From the NCBI RefSeq assembly GCF_004364975.1, contig NZ_SOBW01000007.1, positions 682,001 to 746,000 of the forward strand: 64,000 nucleotides of DNA, read 5' to 3'. Under the pieces are notes generated by a model. The model saw nothing but the letters and a program-made list of their open reading frames with translations, was not told the origin of the DNA and did not search any database. This DNA comes from Gelidibacter sediminis (lineage in GTDB: Bacteria > Bacteroidota > Bacteroidia > Flavobacteriales > Flavobacteriaceae). A program made the position numbers and the translations under genes. Positions within the stretch are counted from its first letter, which is position 1. Every line of letters begins with the position of its first letter. Shown here one piece after another: positions 17,551-24,596 of this stretch.

Positions 17551-17640
17551 TTATTTTTTCTTATGACGGTTAGCGCGTCTACGTTTTTTACGCTTATGCG
17601 TCGCTACCTTATGTCTTTTTCTTTTTTTACCACTTGGCAT
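17551..17640 (-). CDS. 29-residue highly basic conserved small protein, probable ribosome-associated
   Basis: This ORF starts MPSGKKRKRHKVATHKRKKR and continues RRANRHKKK. About two thirds of its residues are Lys, Arg or His. The start at 17640 lies 43 bp downstream of the HU stop, and it ends just before a strong terminator, so HU and this gene look like one unit. I recall near-identical short ORFs across Bacteroidetes, in the same place before rng. Composition is that of small ribosomal proteins such as THX or bL36-like peptides, and it may be a phylum-specific ribosomal protein. The assignment is inference; the ORF itself is convincing. Confidence 0.8.
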   Translation of the reverse strand: MPSGKKRKRHKVATHKRKKRRRANRHKKK

Positions 17641-17683
17641 AAATCAAGTCTTTTTTAAATTAATGTTTCGTTTTATATTTTTA

Positions 17684-17971
17684 CTATACTTCAACATTAG
17701 ATTTAACGCCTTCTACAAATACTTTTGCAGGCTTAAATGCTGGAATGTTGTGTGCTGGTATTTTAATTGTGGTGTTTTTAGAAATATTTCTACCTGTTTT
17801 CTCAGCTCTTGTTTTAACGATAAAGCTACCGAAACCTCTTAAATACACATTATCTCCACTCTCTAAAGATGTTTTAACTTCCTCCATAAAGGTTTCAACG
17901 GTCGCTTGAACATCTCCTTTTTCAATTCCTAATTTCTCAGAAATTTTCGCTACTATATCAGCTTTTGTCAT
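17684..17971 (-). CDS. hup: HU-family DNA-binding protein
   Basis: This 95-residue protein is close to the 90-residue HU norm. It starts MTKADIVAKISEKLGI, has the dimer core GDNVYLRGFGSFIVKTRAEKTGRN, and the DNA-binding arm NISKNTTIKIPAHNIPAFKP with the intercalating Pro region. It bends and compacts DNA as a dimer in the nucleoid. It has its own promoter at 18013-18044, divergent from mutY, and is followed by the 29-residue basic protein gene. Confidence 0.95.
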   Translation of the reverse strand: MTKADIVAKISEKLGIEKGDVQATVETFMEEVKTSLESGDNVYLRGFGSFIVKTRAEKTGRNISKNTTIKIPAHNIPAFKPAKVFVEGVKSNVEV

Positions 17972-18012
17972 TGTTATTAATTTTAGGGTTTATCTATTAA
18001 TTATAAGGGATG

Positions 18013-18044
18013 CAAATATAGGGATTTTAATTTCAATATTTCAA
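18013..18044 (-). promoter_or_regulatory. promoter of HU gene
   Basis: On the minus strand TTG (18044-18042) is followed after 21 bp by TATATTTG (18020-18013), matching the Bacteroidetes TTG-N-TAnnTTTG pattern. The leader is about 35 nt. Confidence 0.65.
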
Positions 18045-18078
18045 GCCTAATTAATTAAAATTTAAGCTTGTAAAGGAT

Positions 18079-18086
18079 TATTTTTG
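18079..18086 (+). promoter_or_regulatory. candidate -7 box of mutY
   Basis: TATTTTTG matches TAnnTTTG, 19 bp before the mutY ATG. No clear -33 TTG is seen at the right distance. Confidence 0.45.
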
Positions 18087-18105
18087 TGGCGATTAAAAAA
18101 TTTAA

Positions 18106-19143
18106 ATGGATTTTAACAAGACTTTAACCCTTTGGTATTCAGAACATAAGCGCGAACTCCCATGGCGAAGAACTAAAAACCCCTATAACATCTGGTTGTC
18201 AGAAATAATTTTACAACAGACCCAAATAGCCCAAGGGCAACCTTATTACAACGCTTTTGTTTCTAAATATCCTACAGTTTTTGATCTTGCTAACGCCCAA
18301 GAAACTGAGGTATTAAAACTTTGGCAAGGTCTAGGATACTACTCTAGGGCACGCAACCTACACACCACAGCCAAACATATTGCCACCCATCATAATGGCA
18401 TCTTTCCAAACACCTATAAAGACCTCTTAAAATTAAAAGGTGTGGGCGATTATACGGCCAGTGCCATAGCATCTATTTGCTACGGAGAACCTACAGCTGT
18501 GGTTGATGGGAACGTTTACAGAGTATTGTCGCGTTATTTTGGCATTGACACTCCCATAAACGCTACAGACGGTATTAAAGAATTTAAAGCCTTGGCTGAG
18601 TCTTTAATGGATCATGATCATCCGTCAGATTATAATCAGGCCATTATGGAGTTTGGAGCTGTGCAATGCAAACCTAAAAATCCGAATTGTCAAATCTGTC
18701 CTTTAAATGACAGTTGTGTGGCACTTCAGAAAAATTTAATTGATCAACTCCCCGTTAAGCTTAAAAAAACAAAAGTCAGCACTAAGTATTTTAATTTTTT
18801 AGTCCTACTGTCTACTGATAAGCAAACGATATTTCAAAAAAGAGTCAAAAAGGGCATTTGGCAAAACCTATATCAGTTCCCTTTATTGGAAACTGAAAAA
18901 AAATTAAAAATAGCCGACTTTAAAAATCACCCTTTCATCAGCAGGTATTTTGCCAATGCGCCGTTTGAATTTAGCCTTTATAACAATAAAGACATTATTC
19001 ACAAACTTTCGCATCAACATTTGCATACCAAATTTTGGATTATTGAAATTGATCAGCTACCCCAAAAAGGAATGCCAATCACTGAAATCAAGAACCACCC
19101 TACACCCATATTAATTAGTAATTTTATTGATGATTTTTTTTGA
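18106..19143 (+). CDS. mutY: A/G-specific adenine DNA glycosylase
   Basis: This 345-residue protein is of normal MutY length. It removes adenine mispaired with 8-oxoguanine. Visible features are WRRTKNPYNIWLSEIILQQT with the catalytic Glu in LSEI (about residue 31), the helix-hairpin-helix LKGVGDYTASAIAS and catalytic Asp in VVDGNVYRVLSR (about 135-140), and the 4Fe-4S cysteines CKPKNPNCQICPLNDSC (about 190-206). The C-terminal NUDIX-like domain (about 225-345) recognises 8-oxoG. It is first in a mutY-ssb-gldE-gldD order that is conserved in flavobacteria. Confidence 0.96.
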   Translation: MDFNKTLTLWYSEHKRELPWRRTKNPYNIWLSEIILQQTQIAQGQPYYNAFVSKYPTVFDLANAQETEVLKLWQGLGYYSRARNLHTTAKHIATHHNGIFPNTYKDLLKLKGVGDYTASAIASICYGEPTAVVDGNVYRVLSRYFGIDTPINATDGIKEFKALAESLMDHDHPSDYNQAIMEFGAVQCKPKNPNCQICPLNDSCVALQKNLIDQLPVKLKKTKVSTKYFNFLVLLSTDKQTIFQKRVKKGIWQNLYQFPLLETEKKLKIADFKNHPFISRYFANAPFEFSLYNNKDIIHKLSHQHLHTKFWIIEIDQLPQKGMPITEIKNHPTPILISNFIDDFF

Positions 19144-19259
19144 GTATTAGGACCATAGAACTACTGTAATGAATCATCAGCCACCCTCAATAAATTATAG
19201 CGACTATAAATAATAACTCACATTTTTTTATTACTTTTAATAATATCCGTGCAATTGGT

Positions 19260-19267
19260 TAATTTTG
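19260..19267 (+). promoter_or_regulatory. -7 promoter box of ssb
   Basis: TAATTTTG fits TAnnTTTG, 21 bp before the chosen ssb start at 19289. This placement argues against the longer in-frame start at 19265, which would overlap the box. Confidence 0.6.
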
Positions 19268-19288
19268 CACATTAATTATAAAACTATT

Positions 19289-19723
19289 ATGTCTGGAACT
19301 TTAAATAAAGTCATGTTAATTGGTCATTTGGGTGATGATGTTAAAATGCACTATTTTGATGATAAAAACTGCGTTGGACGCTTCCCGTTGGCTACAAATG
19401 AGACTTATACGAGTAAACAAACCAACGAACGTATTACCAATACGGAATGGCATAATATAGTGGTACGAAATAAGGCGGCAGAAATTTGTGAAAAATATTT
19501 AAGCAAAGGCGACAAAGTCTACATAGAAGGACGCATCAAGACCAGAAAATGGAATGACGATAAAGGTATTGAGCGCTATTCTACTGAAATTCAATGTACA
19601 GACTTTACGTTTTTAAGCACTAAAAATGATGGTCAAGAGCATAGCTCAAGCCAGACGCCTCCAACGTCTAATCCAAATAAAAACACTGCGGAGCCCGAAC
19701 AGAATGATGATTTGCCATTTTAA
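19289..19723 (+). CDS. ssb: single-stranded DNA-binding protein
   Basis: This 144-residue protein starts at ATG 19289 (MSGTLNKVMLIGHLG). An upstream in-frame ATT/ATG-like extension overlaps the promoter box and is rejected. The OB-fold is visible: KVMLIGHLGDDV, TEWHNIVVRNKAAEICEKYL, KGDKVYIEGRIKTRKW, and YSTEIQCTDFTFL. A short disordered Ser/Thr/Pro/Asn tail ends in the acidic tip DDLPF, which recruits replication and repair partners. It lies between mutY and gldE, and could be expressed with both from its own promoter. Confidence 0.95.
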   Translation: MSGTLNKVMLIGHLGDDVKMHYFDDKNCVGRFPLATNETYTSKQTNERITNTEWHNIVVRNKAAEICEKYLSKGDKVYIEGRIKTRKWNDDKGIERYSTEIQCTDFTFLSTKNDGQEHSSSQTPPTSNPNKNTAEPEQNDDLPF

Positions 19724-19744
19724 ATTTAACTAATTTCTTTTCCT

Positions 19745-21049
19745 TTGGACCCTGAACCCATACAATTCCTTATTCTTCAAACTTCTGATAACATCTCCCT
19801 GATCATTGGCGTTATCTTATTATTTATTTTATTGGCGTGTTCTGCTCTTATTTCTGGTGCTGAAGTCGCATTTTTCTCTTTAACACGTTCTGACCTAGAC
19901 AACGGAATGGCGCAAAACGCAACGGCATTTCAAACCATTTCTAAATTATTGGAACGTCCTAAAAAACTATTGGCCACCATATTGGTTGCCAATAATTTTA
20001 TCAATATCGCTATCGTTATTTTGTTTGCTTATATTGGAGAATTCATTTTTCACCAAATTAGCATCACGTGGTTAAAATTTCTGCTCGAAGTGGTTTTGGT
20101 AACCTTTTTAATTTTGCTCTTCGGAGAAATTATCCCTAAGATTTACGCCAACAGAAATCGGAATAAATTTGCCATGTTTATGGCACAACCGGTCCGGTTT
20201 TTAGATATTATATTTTCGCCAATCAGTTTACCCATGCGCTCTATCACCATTGGAATTCATGATAGATTAGGGAAACAGAAATCTAACCTCAGTGTAGACC
20301 AATTGTCGCAGGCACTAGAACTTACTGGAGAGCATGAAACCACTATGGAAGAACATCGCATCCTTCAGGGAATAGTATCTTTCGGTAATACAGATACCAA
20401 ACAGGTTATGCGTCCGCGTATTGATATTTTCGCACTGCATACTGATCAGAAGTATTCTGAGATCATCCCTGAGATCGTCAAGAATGGTTACTCAAGAATT
20501 CCTGTGTACAAAGAGACTATTGATACGGTGGTAGGAATATTATACGTAAAAGACTTGTTGCCATATATTGATCGTAAACAATTTGATTGGACCGCCCTGT
20601 TGCGTGAACCATTTTTTGTGCCTGAAAACAAAAAATTAGACGATTTAATGGCCGAATTTCAAGAGAAAAAGGTCCATCTAGCGGTTGTGGTTGATGAATA
20701 CGGTGGCACTTCCGGATTAGTCTCTTTAGAAGATGTTATCGAAGAAATTGTAGGTGATATTAGTGACGAATTTGATGACGACGATTTAATTTACACTAAA
20801 ATAGACGATAATAATTACGCGTTTGACGGCAAAACACCCCTCAAGGATTTTTACAAAATTGTAAATTTAGACAATGAGGCCGATTTTGAAAACCACAAGG
20901 GGGAAGCTGAAACCATTGCAGGCTTTGTATTAGAAATTTCTGGACTATTCCCACGGCGCGGTAGTAAGATAAATTTTAAAAATTATGTGTTTACTATTGA
21001 AACACTAGACAAAAAACGCATCAAACAGGTAAAATTTACCATCTTATAA
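19745..21049 (+). CDS. gldE: gliding-motility protein GldE (CNNM/CorC-like transporter domain protein)
   Basis: This 434-residue inner-membrane protein appears to start at TTG 19745 (reads MDPEPIQF). The frame has no nearby ATG that keeps the first membrane span. It has three to four spans in a DUF21/CNNM domain (about 15-200: ACSALISGAEVAFFSLTRS, LLFGEIIPKIYANRNR). Two CBS domains follow (about 215-335: VMRPRIDIFAL, GYSRIPVYKET, LAVVVDEYGGTSGLVSLEDV) and a C-terminal CorC/HlyC domain. GldE is needed for or supports gliding and T9SS function with GldD in Flavobacterium. The stop overlaps the gldD start by one base (TAATG), so the two are translationally coupled. Confidence 0.92.
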   Translation: MDPEPIQFLILQTSDNISLIIGVILLFILLACSALISGAEVAFFSLTRSDLDNGMAQNATAFQTISKLLERPKKLLATILVANNFINIAIVILFAYIGEFIFHQISITWLKFLLEVVLVTFLILLFGEIIPKIYANRNRNKFAMFMAQPVRFLDIIFSPISLPMRSITIGIHDRLGKQKSNLSVDQLSQALELTGEHETTMEEHRILQGIVSFGNTDTKQVMRPRIDIFALHTDQKYSEIIPEIVKNGYSRIPVYKETIDTVVGILYVKDLLPYIDRKQFDWTALLREPFFVPENKKLDDLMAEFQEKKVHLAVVVDEYGGTSGLVSLEDVIEEIVGDISDEFDDDDLIYTKIDDNNYAFDGKTPLKDFYKIVNLDNEADFENHKGEAETIAGFVLEISGLFPRRGSKINFKNYVFTIETLDKKRIKQVKFTIL

Positions 21050-21630
21050 TGATAAAGACAAAACTTTTAATTTTCACATTATTACTTGCAATTTGCTATT
21101 CTTGTGGTGATGACCCCGTACCAAAACCAAAGGGTTTTTTACGGTTAGATTACCCACCGGCAGAATATGAAGAGATTGCTCTTAATTTGCCATTTACGTT
21201 TGAGAAAAACACTCTTGCGGAACGTATTAAAAATATCAAAGTAGATTCAAAAAATCAAACTTATGGTATAGACATCCATTACCCTACCCTAAAAGGCACT
21301 ATTTATTTGACTTATATAAAAGTGAATGAAGACAATCTTATTCCACTGATAAGAGATTCTCAAAATTTAACTCAAGAGCATACACAAAAAGCCGATGCCA
21401 TTGAAAGCAATTTATATAGCAATAATGACCATAAGGTATATGGCATGTTTTATGAAGTGGGAGGAAATGCCGCTTCACAATCACAATTCTATGTGACTGA
21501 CAGTGTGAATCATTTTTTAAATGGATCACTTTATTTCTATGCGAAACCAAATTTCGATTCCATTTTACCTGCAGCCGATTATTTAAAAAAAGACATTAAA
21601 CATATCATGGAAACCCTAAGGTGGAATTAA
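21049..21630 (+). CDS. gldD: gliding-motility lipoprotein GldD
   Basis: This 193-residue lipoprotein has lipobox AICYSC (Cys about residue 19) followed by GDDPVPKPKGFLRLDYP. The last is a signature stretch of GldD. The body continues to YPTLKGTIYLTYIKV and ends HIMETLRWN. It overlaps the gldE stop by one base. GldD is required for gliding motility and chitin use in F. johnsoniae and is tied to the type IX secretion and gliding machinery in the envelope. The mutY-ssb-gldE-gldD order supports the assignment. Confidence 0.93.
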   Translation: MIKTKLLIFTLLLAICYSCGDDPVPKPKGFLRLDYPPAEYEEIALNLPFTFEKNTLAERIKNIKVDSKNQTYGIDIHYPTLKGTIYLTYIKVNEDNLIPLIRDSQNLTQEHTQKADAIESNLYSNNDHKVYGMFYEVGGNAASQSQFYVTDSVNHFLNGSLYFYAKPNFDSILPAADYLKKDIKHIMETLRWN

Positions 21631-21642
21631 GCAACTTCTACT

Positions 21643-21671
21643 TTTGTAAATTACAATAATCCTTATATTTG
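21643..21671 (+). promoter_or_regulatory. candidate pyrH promoter
   Basis: TTTG (21643-21646) is followed after 17 bp by TATATTTG (21664-21671), close to the Bacteroidetes promoter pattern. It lies upstream of the duplicated leader, about 200 bp from the pyrH ATG. Confidence 0.55.
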
Positions 21672-21690
21672 CTAAACTTTTCAAAACAAC

Positions 21691-21870
21691 ACATGAAACG
21701 AGCCTGCCGAAGCTTGTAAAACATAAAGCAGTGGTCATTAGCGAGCAGCATGTGACCTTTGAGAAACATTAAGAATGAACACATGAATCGAGCCTGCCGA
21801 AGCTTGTAAAACATAAAGCAGTGGTCATTAGCGAGCAGCATGTGACCTTTGAGAAACATTAAGAATGAAC
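21691..21870. repeat. 90-bp tandem duplication in the pyrH leader
   Basis: Two head-to-tail 90-bp units (21691-21780 and 21781-21870) differ at one base by eye (ACATGAAACG against ACATGAATCG). The next bases, ACATGAAATA, are the pyrH start region, so the first bases of a third unit coincide with the real start codon. Each unit therefore offers an ATG (21693 and 21783) followed by an eight-codon ORF ending in TAA. The original promoter lies upstream, giving a leader near 190 nt. Confidence 0.95.
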
Positions 21871-21872
21871 AC

Positions 21873-22580
21873 ATGAAATACAAAAGAATCCTCCTCAAAT
21901 TATCAGGCGAAGCATTAATGGGAGATCGTCAGTACGGTATTGATCCACTACGACTGGAAGAATATGCCGCCGACATTAGTGCCATTACAAAATTAGGCGT
22001 AGAGGTAGCTATTGTTATTGGTGGAGGAAACATTTTTAGAGGTGTTGCAGGCGCAAGCAACGGTATGGATCGCGTGCAAGGTGACCATATGGGTATGCTT
22101 GCAACGGTAATCAACGGATTGGCTTTGCAAAGTGCTTTAGAAGATGCCGGCATCCCAACCCGTTTACAGTCTGCTGTCCATATCAATCAGGTTGCAGAGC
22201 CTTTTATAAGAAGAAAAGCCATGCGCCATTTGGAAAAAGGACGTGTCGTCATATTTGGAGGTGGCACTGGCAATCCTTATTTTACGACAGATTCAGCCGC
22301 TGTATTAAGAGCTATTGAAATAGAGGCTGATGTCATTCTAAAAGGTACTCGTGTAGATGGTATTTACAATACTGACCCTGAAAAAGATATCAGTGCTGTA
22401 AAATTTGACCAAATCACTTTTGATGATGTTTTAAGAAAAGGATTAAAAGTAATGGATACCACTGCGTTTACGTTAAGCCAAGAAAACGAATTGCCAATTA
22501 TTGTTTTTGATATGAATAAAAAAGGGAACCTTCTTAAAGTGGTTCTCGGCGAAAAAATTGGAACTGAAGTCAATTTGTAA
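21873..22580 (+). CDS. pyrH: UMP kinase
   Basis: This 235-residue protein starts at ATG 21873 ([17 protein letters not shown]). A frame extension through TTG 21849 is rejected because it lies in the repeat. Amino-acid-kinase fold motifs are [49 protein letters not shown] (about 135-154) and [17 protein letters not shown]. It phosphorylates UMP to UDP in pyrimidine nucleotide synthesis, as a hexamer regulated by GTP and UTP. frr follows 61 bp later, the common bacterial pyrH-frr pairing. Confidence 0.96.
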   Translation: MKYKRILLKLSGEALMGDRQYGIDPLRLEEYAADISAITKLGVEVAIVIGGGNIFRGVAGASNGMDRVQGDHMGMLATVINGLALQSALEDAGIPTRLQSAVHINQVAEPFIRRKAMRHLEKGRVVIFGGGTGNPYFTTDSAAVLRAIEIEADVILKGTRVDGIYNTDPEKDISAVKFDQITFDDVLRKGLKVMDTTAFTLSQENELPIIVFDMNKKGNLLKVVLGEKIGTEVNL

Positions 22581-22641
22581 CCTTTTAAAGTTGCCGTTTG
22601 GCTCATTTTTTAAACTGTTTAAAATTTAAAATTTTTTAGTG

Positions 22642-23199
22642 ATGAACGAAGACATTAAATTTATATTAGATAGCGCTCAGGAGGCCATGGACAATGCCAT
22701 TAAGCATCTGGAAAAACAATTTATGAATATTAGGGCGGGTAAAGCTACTCCCGCAATGTTGGGCAGTGTAATGGTTAATTATTATGGTACACAAACACCG
22801 TTAAACCAAGTGGCTAACGTGAATACGCCTGATGGAAGGACAATTTCAGTGCAACCTTGGGAGAAAAAAATGCTTCAAGAAATTGAGAAAGGAATTCAAG
22901 TTGCCAATTTAGGGTTTAATCCGATGAACAATGGAGACCTTATCATCATCAATGTGCCGCCATTAACAGAGGAACGCAGACGTGATTTAGCAAAACAAGC
23001 TAAAGCAGAAGCTGAAGACGCGAAAATTGGAGTGCGTAGCGCAAGAAAAGATGCCAATACTGAGATTAAAAAACTGGAAGACGTGTCTGAAGATCTTCAA
23101 AAAGATGCGGAACAAAGCGTACAACAGCTCACTGATAAATACGTTAAAAAGATTGATGATTTCTTAGAAGTAAAAGAAAAGGAGATCATGACCGTATAA
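22642..23199 (+). CDS. frr: ribosome-recycling factor
   Basis: This 185-residue protein has the exact family length. The start chosen is ATG 22642 (MNEDIKFILDSAQ); the GTG codon just before it is in frame but unneeded. Signatures are HLEKQFMNIRAGKATPAML, TISVQPWEKKMLQEIEKGI, and PPLTEERRRDLAKQAK. It splits the post-termination ribosome with EF-G. It is followed by a strong terminator. Confidence 0.96.
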   Translation: MNEDIKFILDSAQEAMDNAIKHLEKQFMNIRAGKATPAMLGSVMVNYYGTQTPLNQVANVNTPDGRTISVQPWEKKMLQEIEKGIQVANLGFNPMNNGDLIIINVPPLTEERRRDLAKQAKAEAEDAKIGVRSARKDANTEIKKLEDVSEDLQKDAEQSVQQLTDKYVKKIDDFLEVKEKEIMTV

Positions 23200-23204
23200 A
23201 ACAG

Positions 23205-23230
23205 AAAGCGACTTCCAAGTCGCTTTTTTT
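23205..23230 (+). terminator. terminator of pyrH-frr
   Basis: The stem AAAGCGACTT/AAGTCGCTTT with loop CC (23205-23226) is followed by T-rich DNA, ending the pyrH-frr unit. Confidence 0.85.
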
Positions 23231-23261
23231 AGCTTATCAAAATTATCATAACACACTCGCT

Positions 23262-24545
23262 ATGCAAAAATACTGTGCTTATCTGTTTTTTATTATTTGT
23301 ATATGGTCAGCACAATCACAGGCACCTACTAAACCAGGAGACACACTTTCCGTTGTTGAACAGGATTCACTTAAAAAAAGCAAATTTTTTAAGCAAATAG
23401 GGAATGGTTTTTTTCCTACTAAATACATTGATATTGACCTAAGATACCTGTTTAAATTCAATCAATATGAAGGTGTAAGGACTGGCCTGGGCGGAAGAAC
23501 CAATAACAATCTCTCTGACAGATATAGGATGAATGGCTATGTGGTGTATGGTTTTAAAGACCATACTTTCAAATATAGTATTGGTGGTGGCTTTCGAGTT
23601 TCTAAAGCTTCAGAAACCTGGGTTAACCTCTCCTACACAGATGACCTACAAGAAACTGGAAGTTCTAATTTTTTAACTGACAAACGATTCTTTTCATTTT
23701 TTGAGCCTCGATTACTGAACATTAATCGTTTTCATCATCACATTACAAAATCGGTATCCTTAGAACATAGAATAACCCCTTATCTACTATCAGAAACGCA
23801 ACTTTCTAGGAGTAATGTCACGCCTACTTACAATTATACATTTTTTGTTGATGATACGGCTTTTAATGAATTTAGGATGAGCCGTGCTCAAATTTCCTTG
23901 CAATGGAATCCCTTTAACACATTCGAAACAATTGGAGATGTAGAGGTAGAAAAAGAAGGTTTTCCAAACTTCACTTTACAACTGTCACAAAGCTTTAAAG
24001 ATGTTTTAGGAGGCGATTTTAATTTCTTTAAGGCTGATTTTAGAACCATCTATAAGCTAAATCATAATGCGCTAGGTAACAACTTTACTGAAGCCACACT
24101 TACTAGCGGTATCGCAACCGGTAAAACACCACTTACACATTTATACCACGCCTATCCCAATAATATTGACAAACAGACCATTTTACAACGTTTTTCCGTA
24201 GCTGGTATCAATAGTTTTGAAACGATGTACTTTAATGAATTTTTCTCAGATCGGTTTGCAACCTTACAATTGAAACATTACTTAAAGCCTTTTAATATTG
24301 CCAAACGTTTGCAGCCACAAATGGTCCTGATTTCCCGTTTTGCATTGGGAAACATGCATGATATTGAACGCCATCAAGGTGTTAGCTTTGGAACCTTAAA
24401 CAAAGGTTACTCTGAAGCCGGTTTGGAGCTAAACAAGATTCTCTTTGGTTTCGGATTAAGTTTTGCCTACCGTTATGGCGGATACCATTTACCAGAATTT
24501 GCAGATAATGTTGCGGCAAAATTCACTTTTAATATTAGTTTGTAA
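23262..24545 (+). CDS. outer-membrane beta-barrel protein, DUF5686-like C-terminal region
   Basis: This 427-residue protein has a signal peptide (MQKYCAYLFFIICIWSAQSQ). The body alternates strand-like segments: YIDIDLRYLFKFNQYEGVRTG, YGFKDHTFKYSIGGGF and QISLQWNPFNTFE. It ends in KFTFNISL. EGVRTGLGGRTN, TLQLSQSFKD and the late SEAGLELNKIL are like the barrel part of DUF5686 proteins, which are BamA-like. It lacks the N-terminal carboxypeptidase-regulatory domain usual there. It is likely an outer-membrane protein of unknown role. It sits between frr and the RND exporter and may be co-transcribed with the exporter (51 bp gap). Confidence 0.7.
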   Translation: MQKYCAYLFFIICIWSAQSQAPTKPGDTLSVVEQDSLKKSKFFKQIGNGFFPTKYIDIDLRYLFKFNQYEGVRTGLGGRTNNNLSDRYRMNGYVVYGFKDHTFKYSIGGGFRVSKASETWVNLSYTDDLQETGSSNFLTDKRFFSFFEPRLLNINRFHHHITKSVSLEHRITPYLLSETQLSRSNVTPTYNYTFFVDDTAFNEFRMSRAQISLQWNPFNTFETIGDVEVEKEGFPNFTLQLSQSFKDVLGGDFNFFKADFRTIYKLNHNALGNNFTEATLTSGIATGKTPLTHLYHAYPNNIDKQTILQRFSVAGINSFETMYFNEFFSDRFATLQLKHYLKPFNIAKRLQPQMVLISRFALGNMHDIERHQGVSFGTLNKGYSEAGLELNKILFGFGLSFAYRYGGYHLPEFADNVAAKFTFNISL

Positions 24546-24596
24546 TCGCCTTCCAAATCTTTTGTTTTTTCTACCTTTGTTGTAGTAAAAATTGCT

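Noticed and set aside
21638-21898. 86-codon minus-strand ORF over the pyrH leader
   Set aside because: It is an artefact of the 90-bp tandem repeat (the same 30 residues twice) and overlaps the pyrH start.
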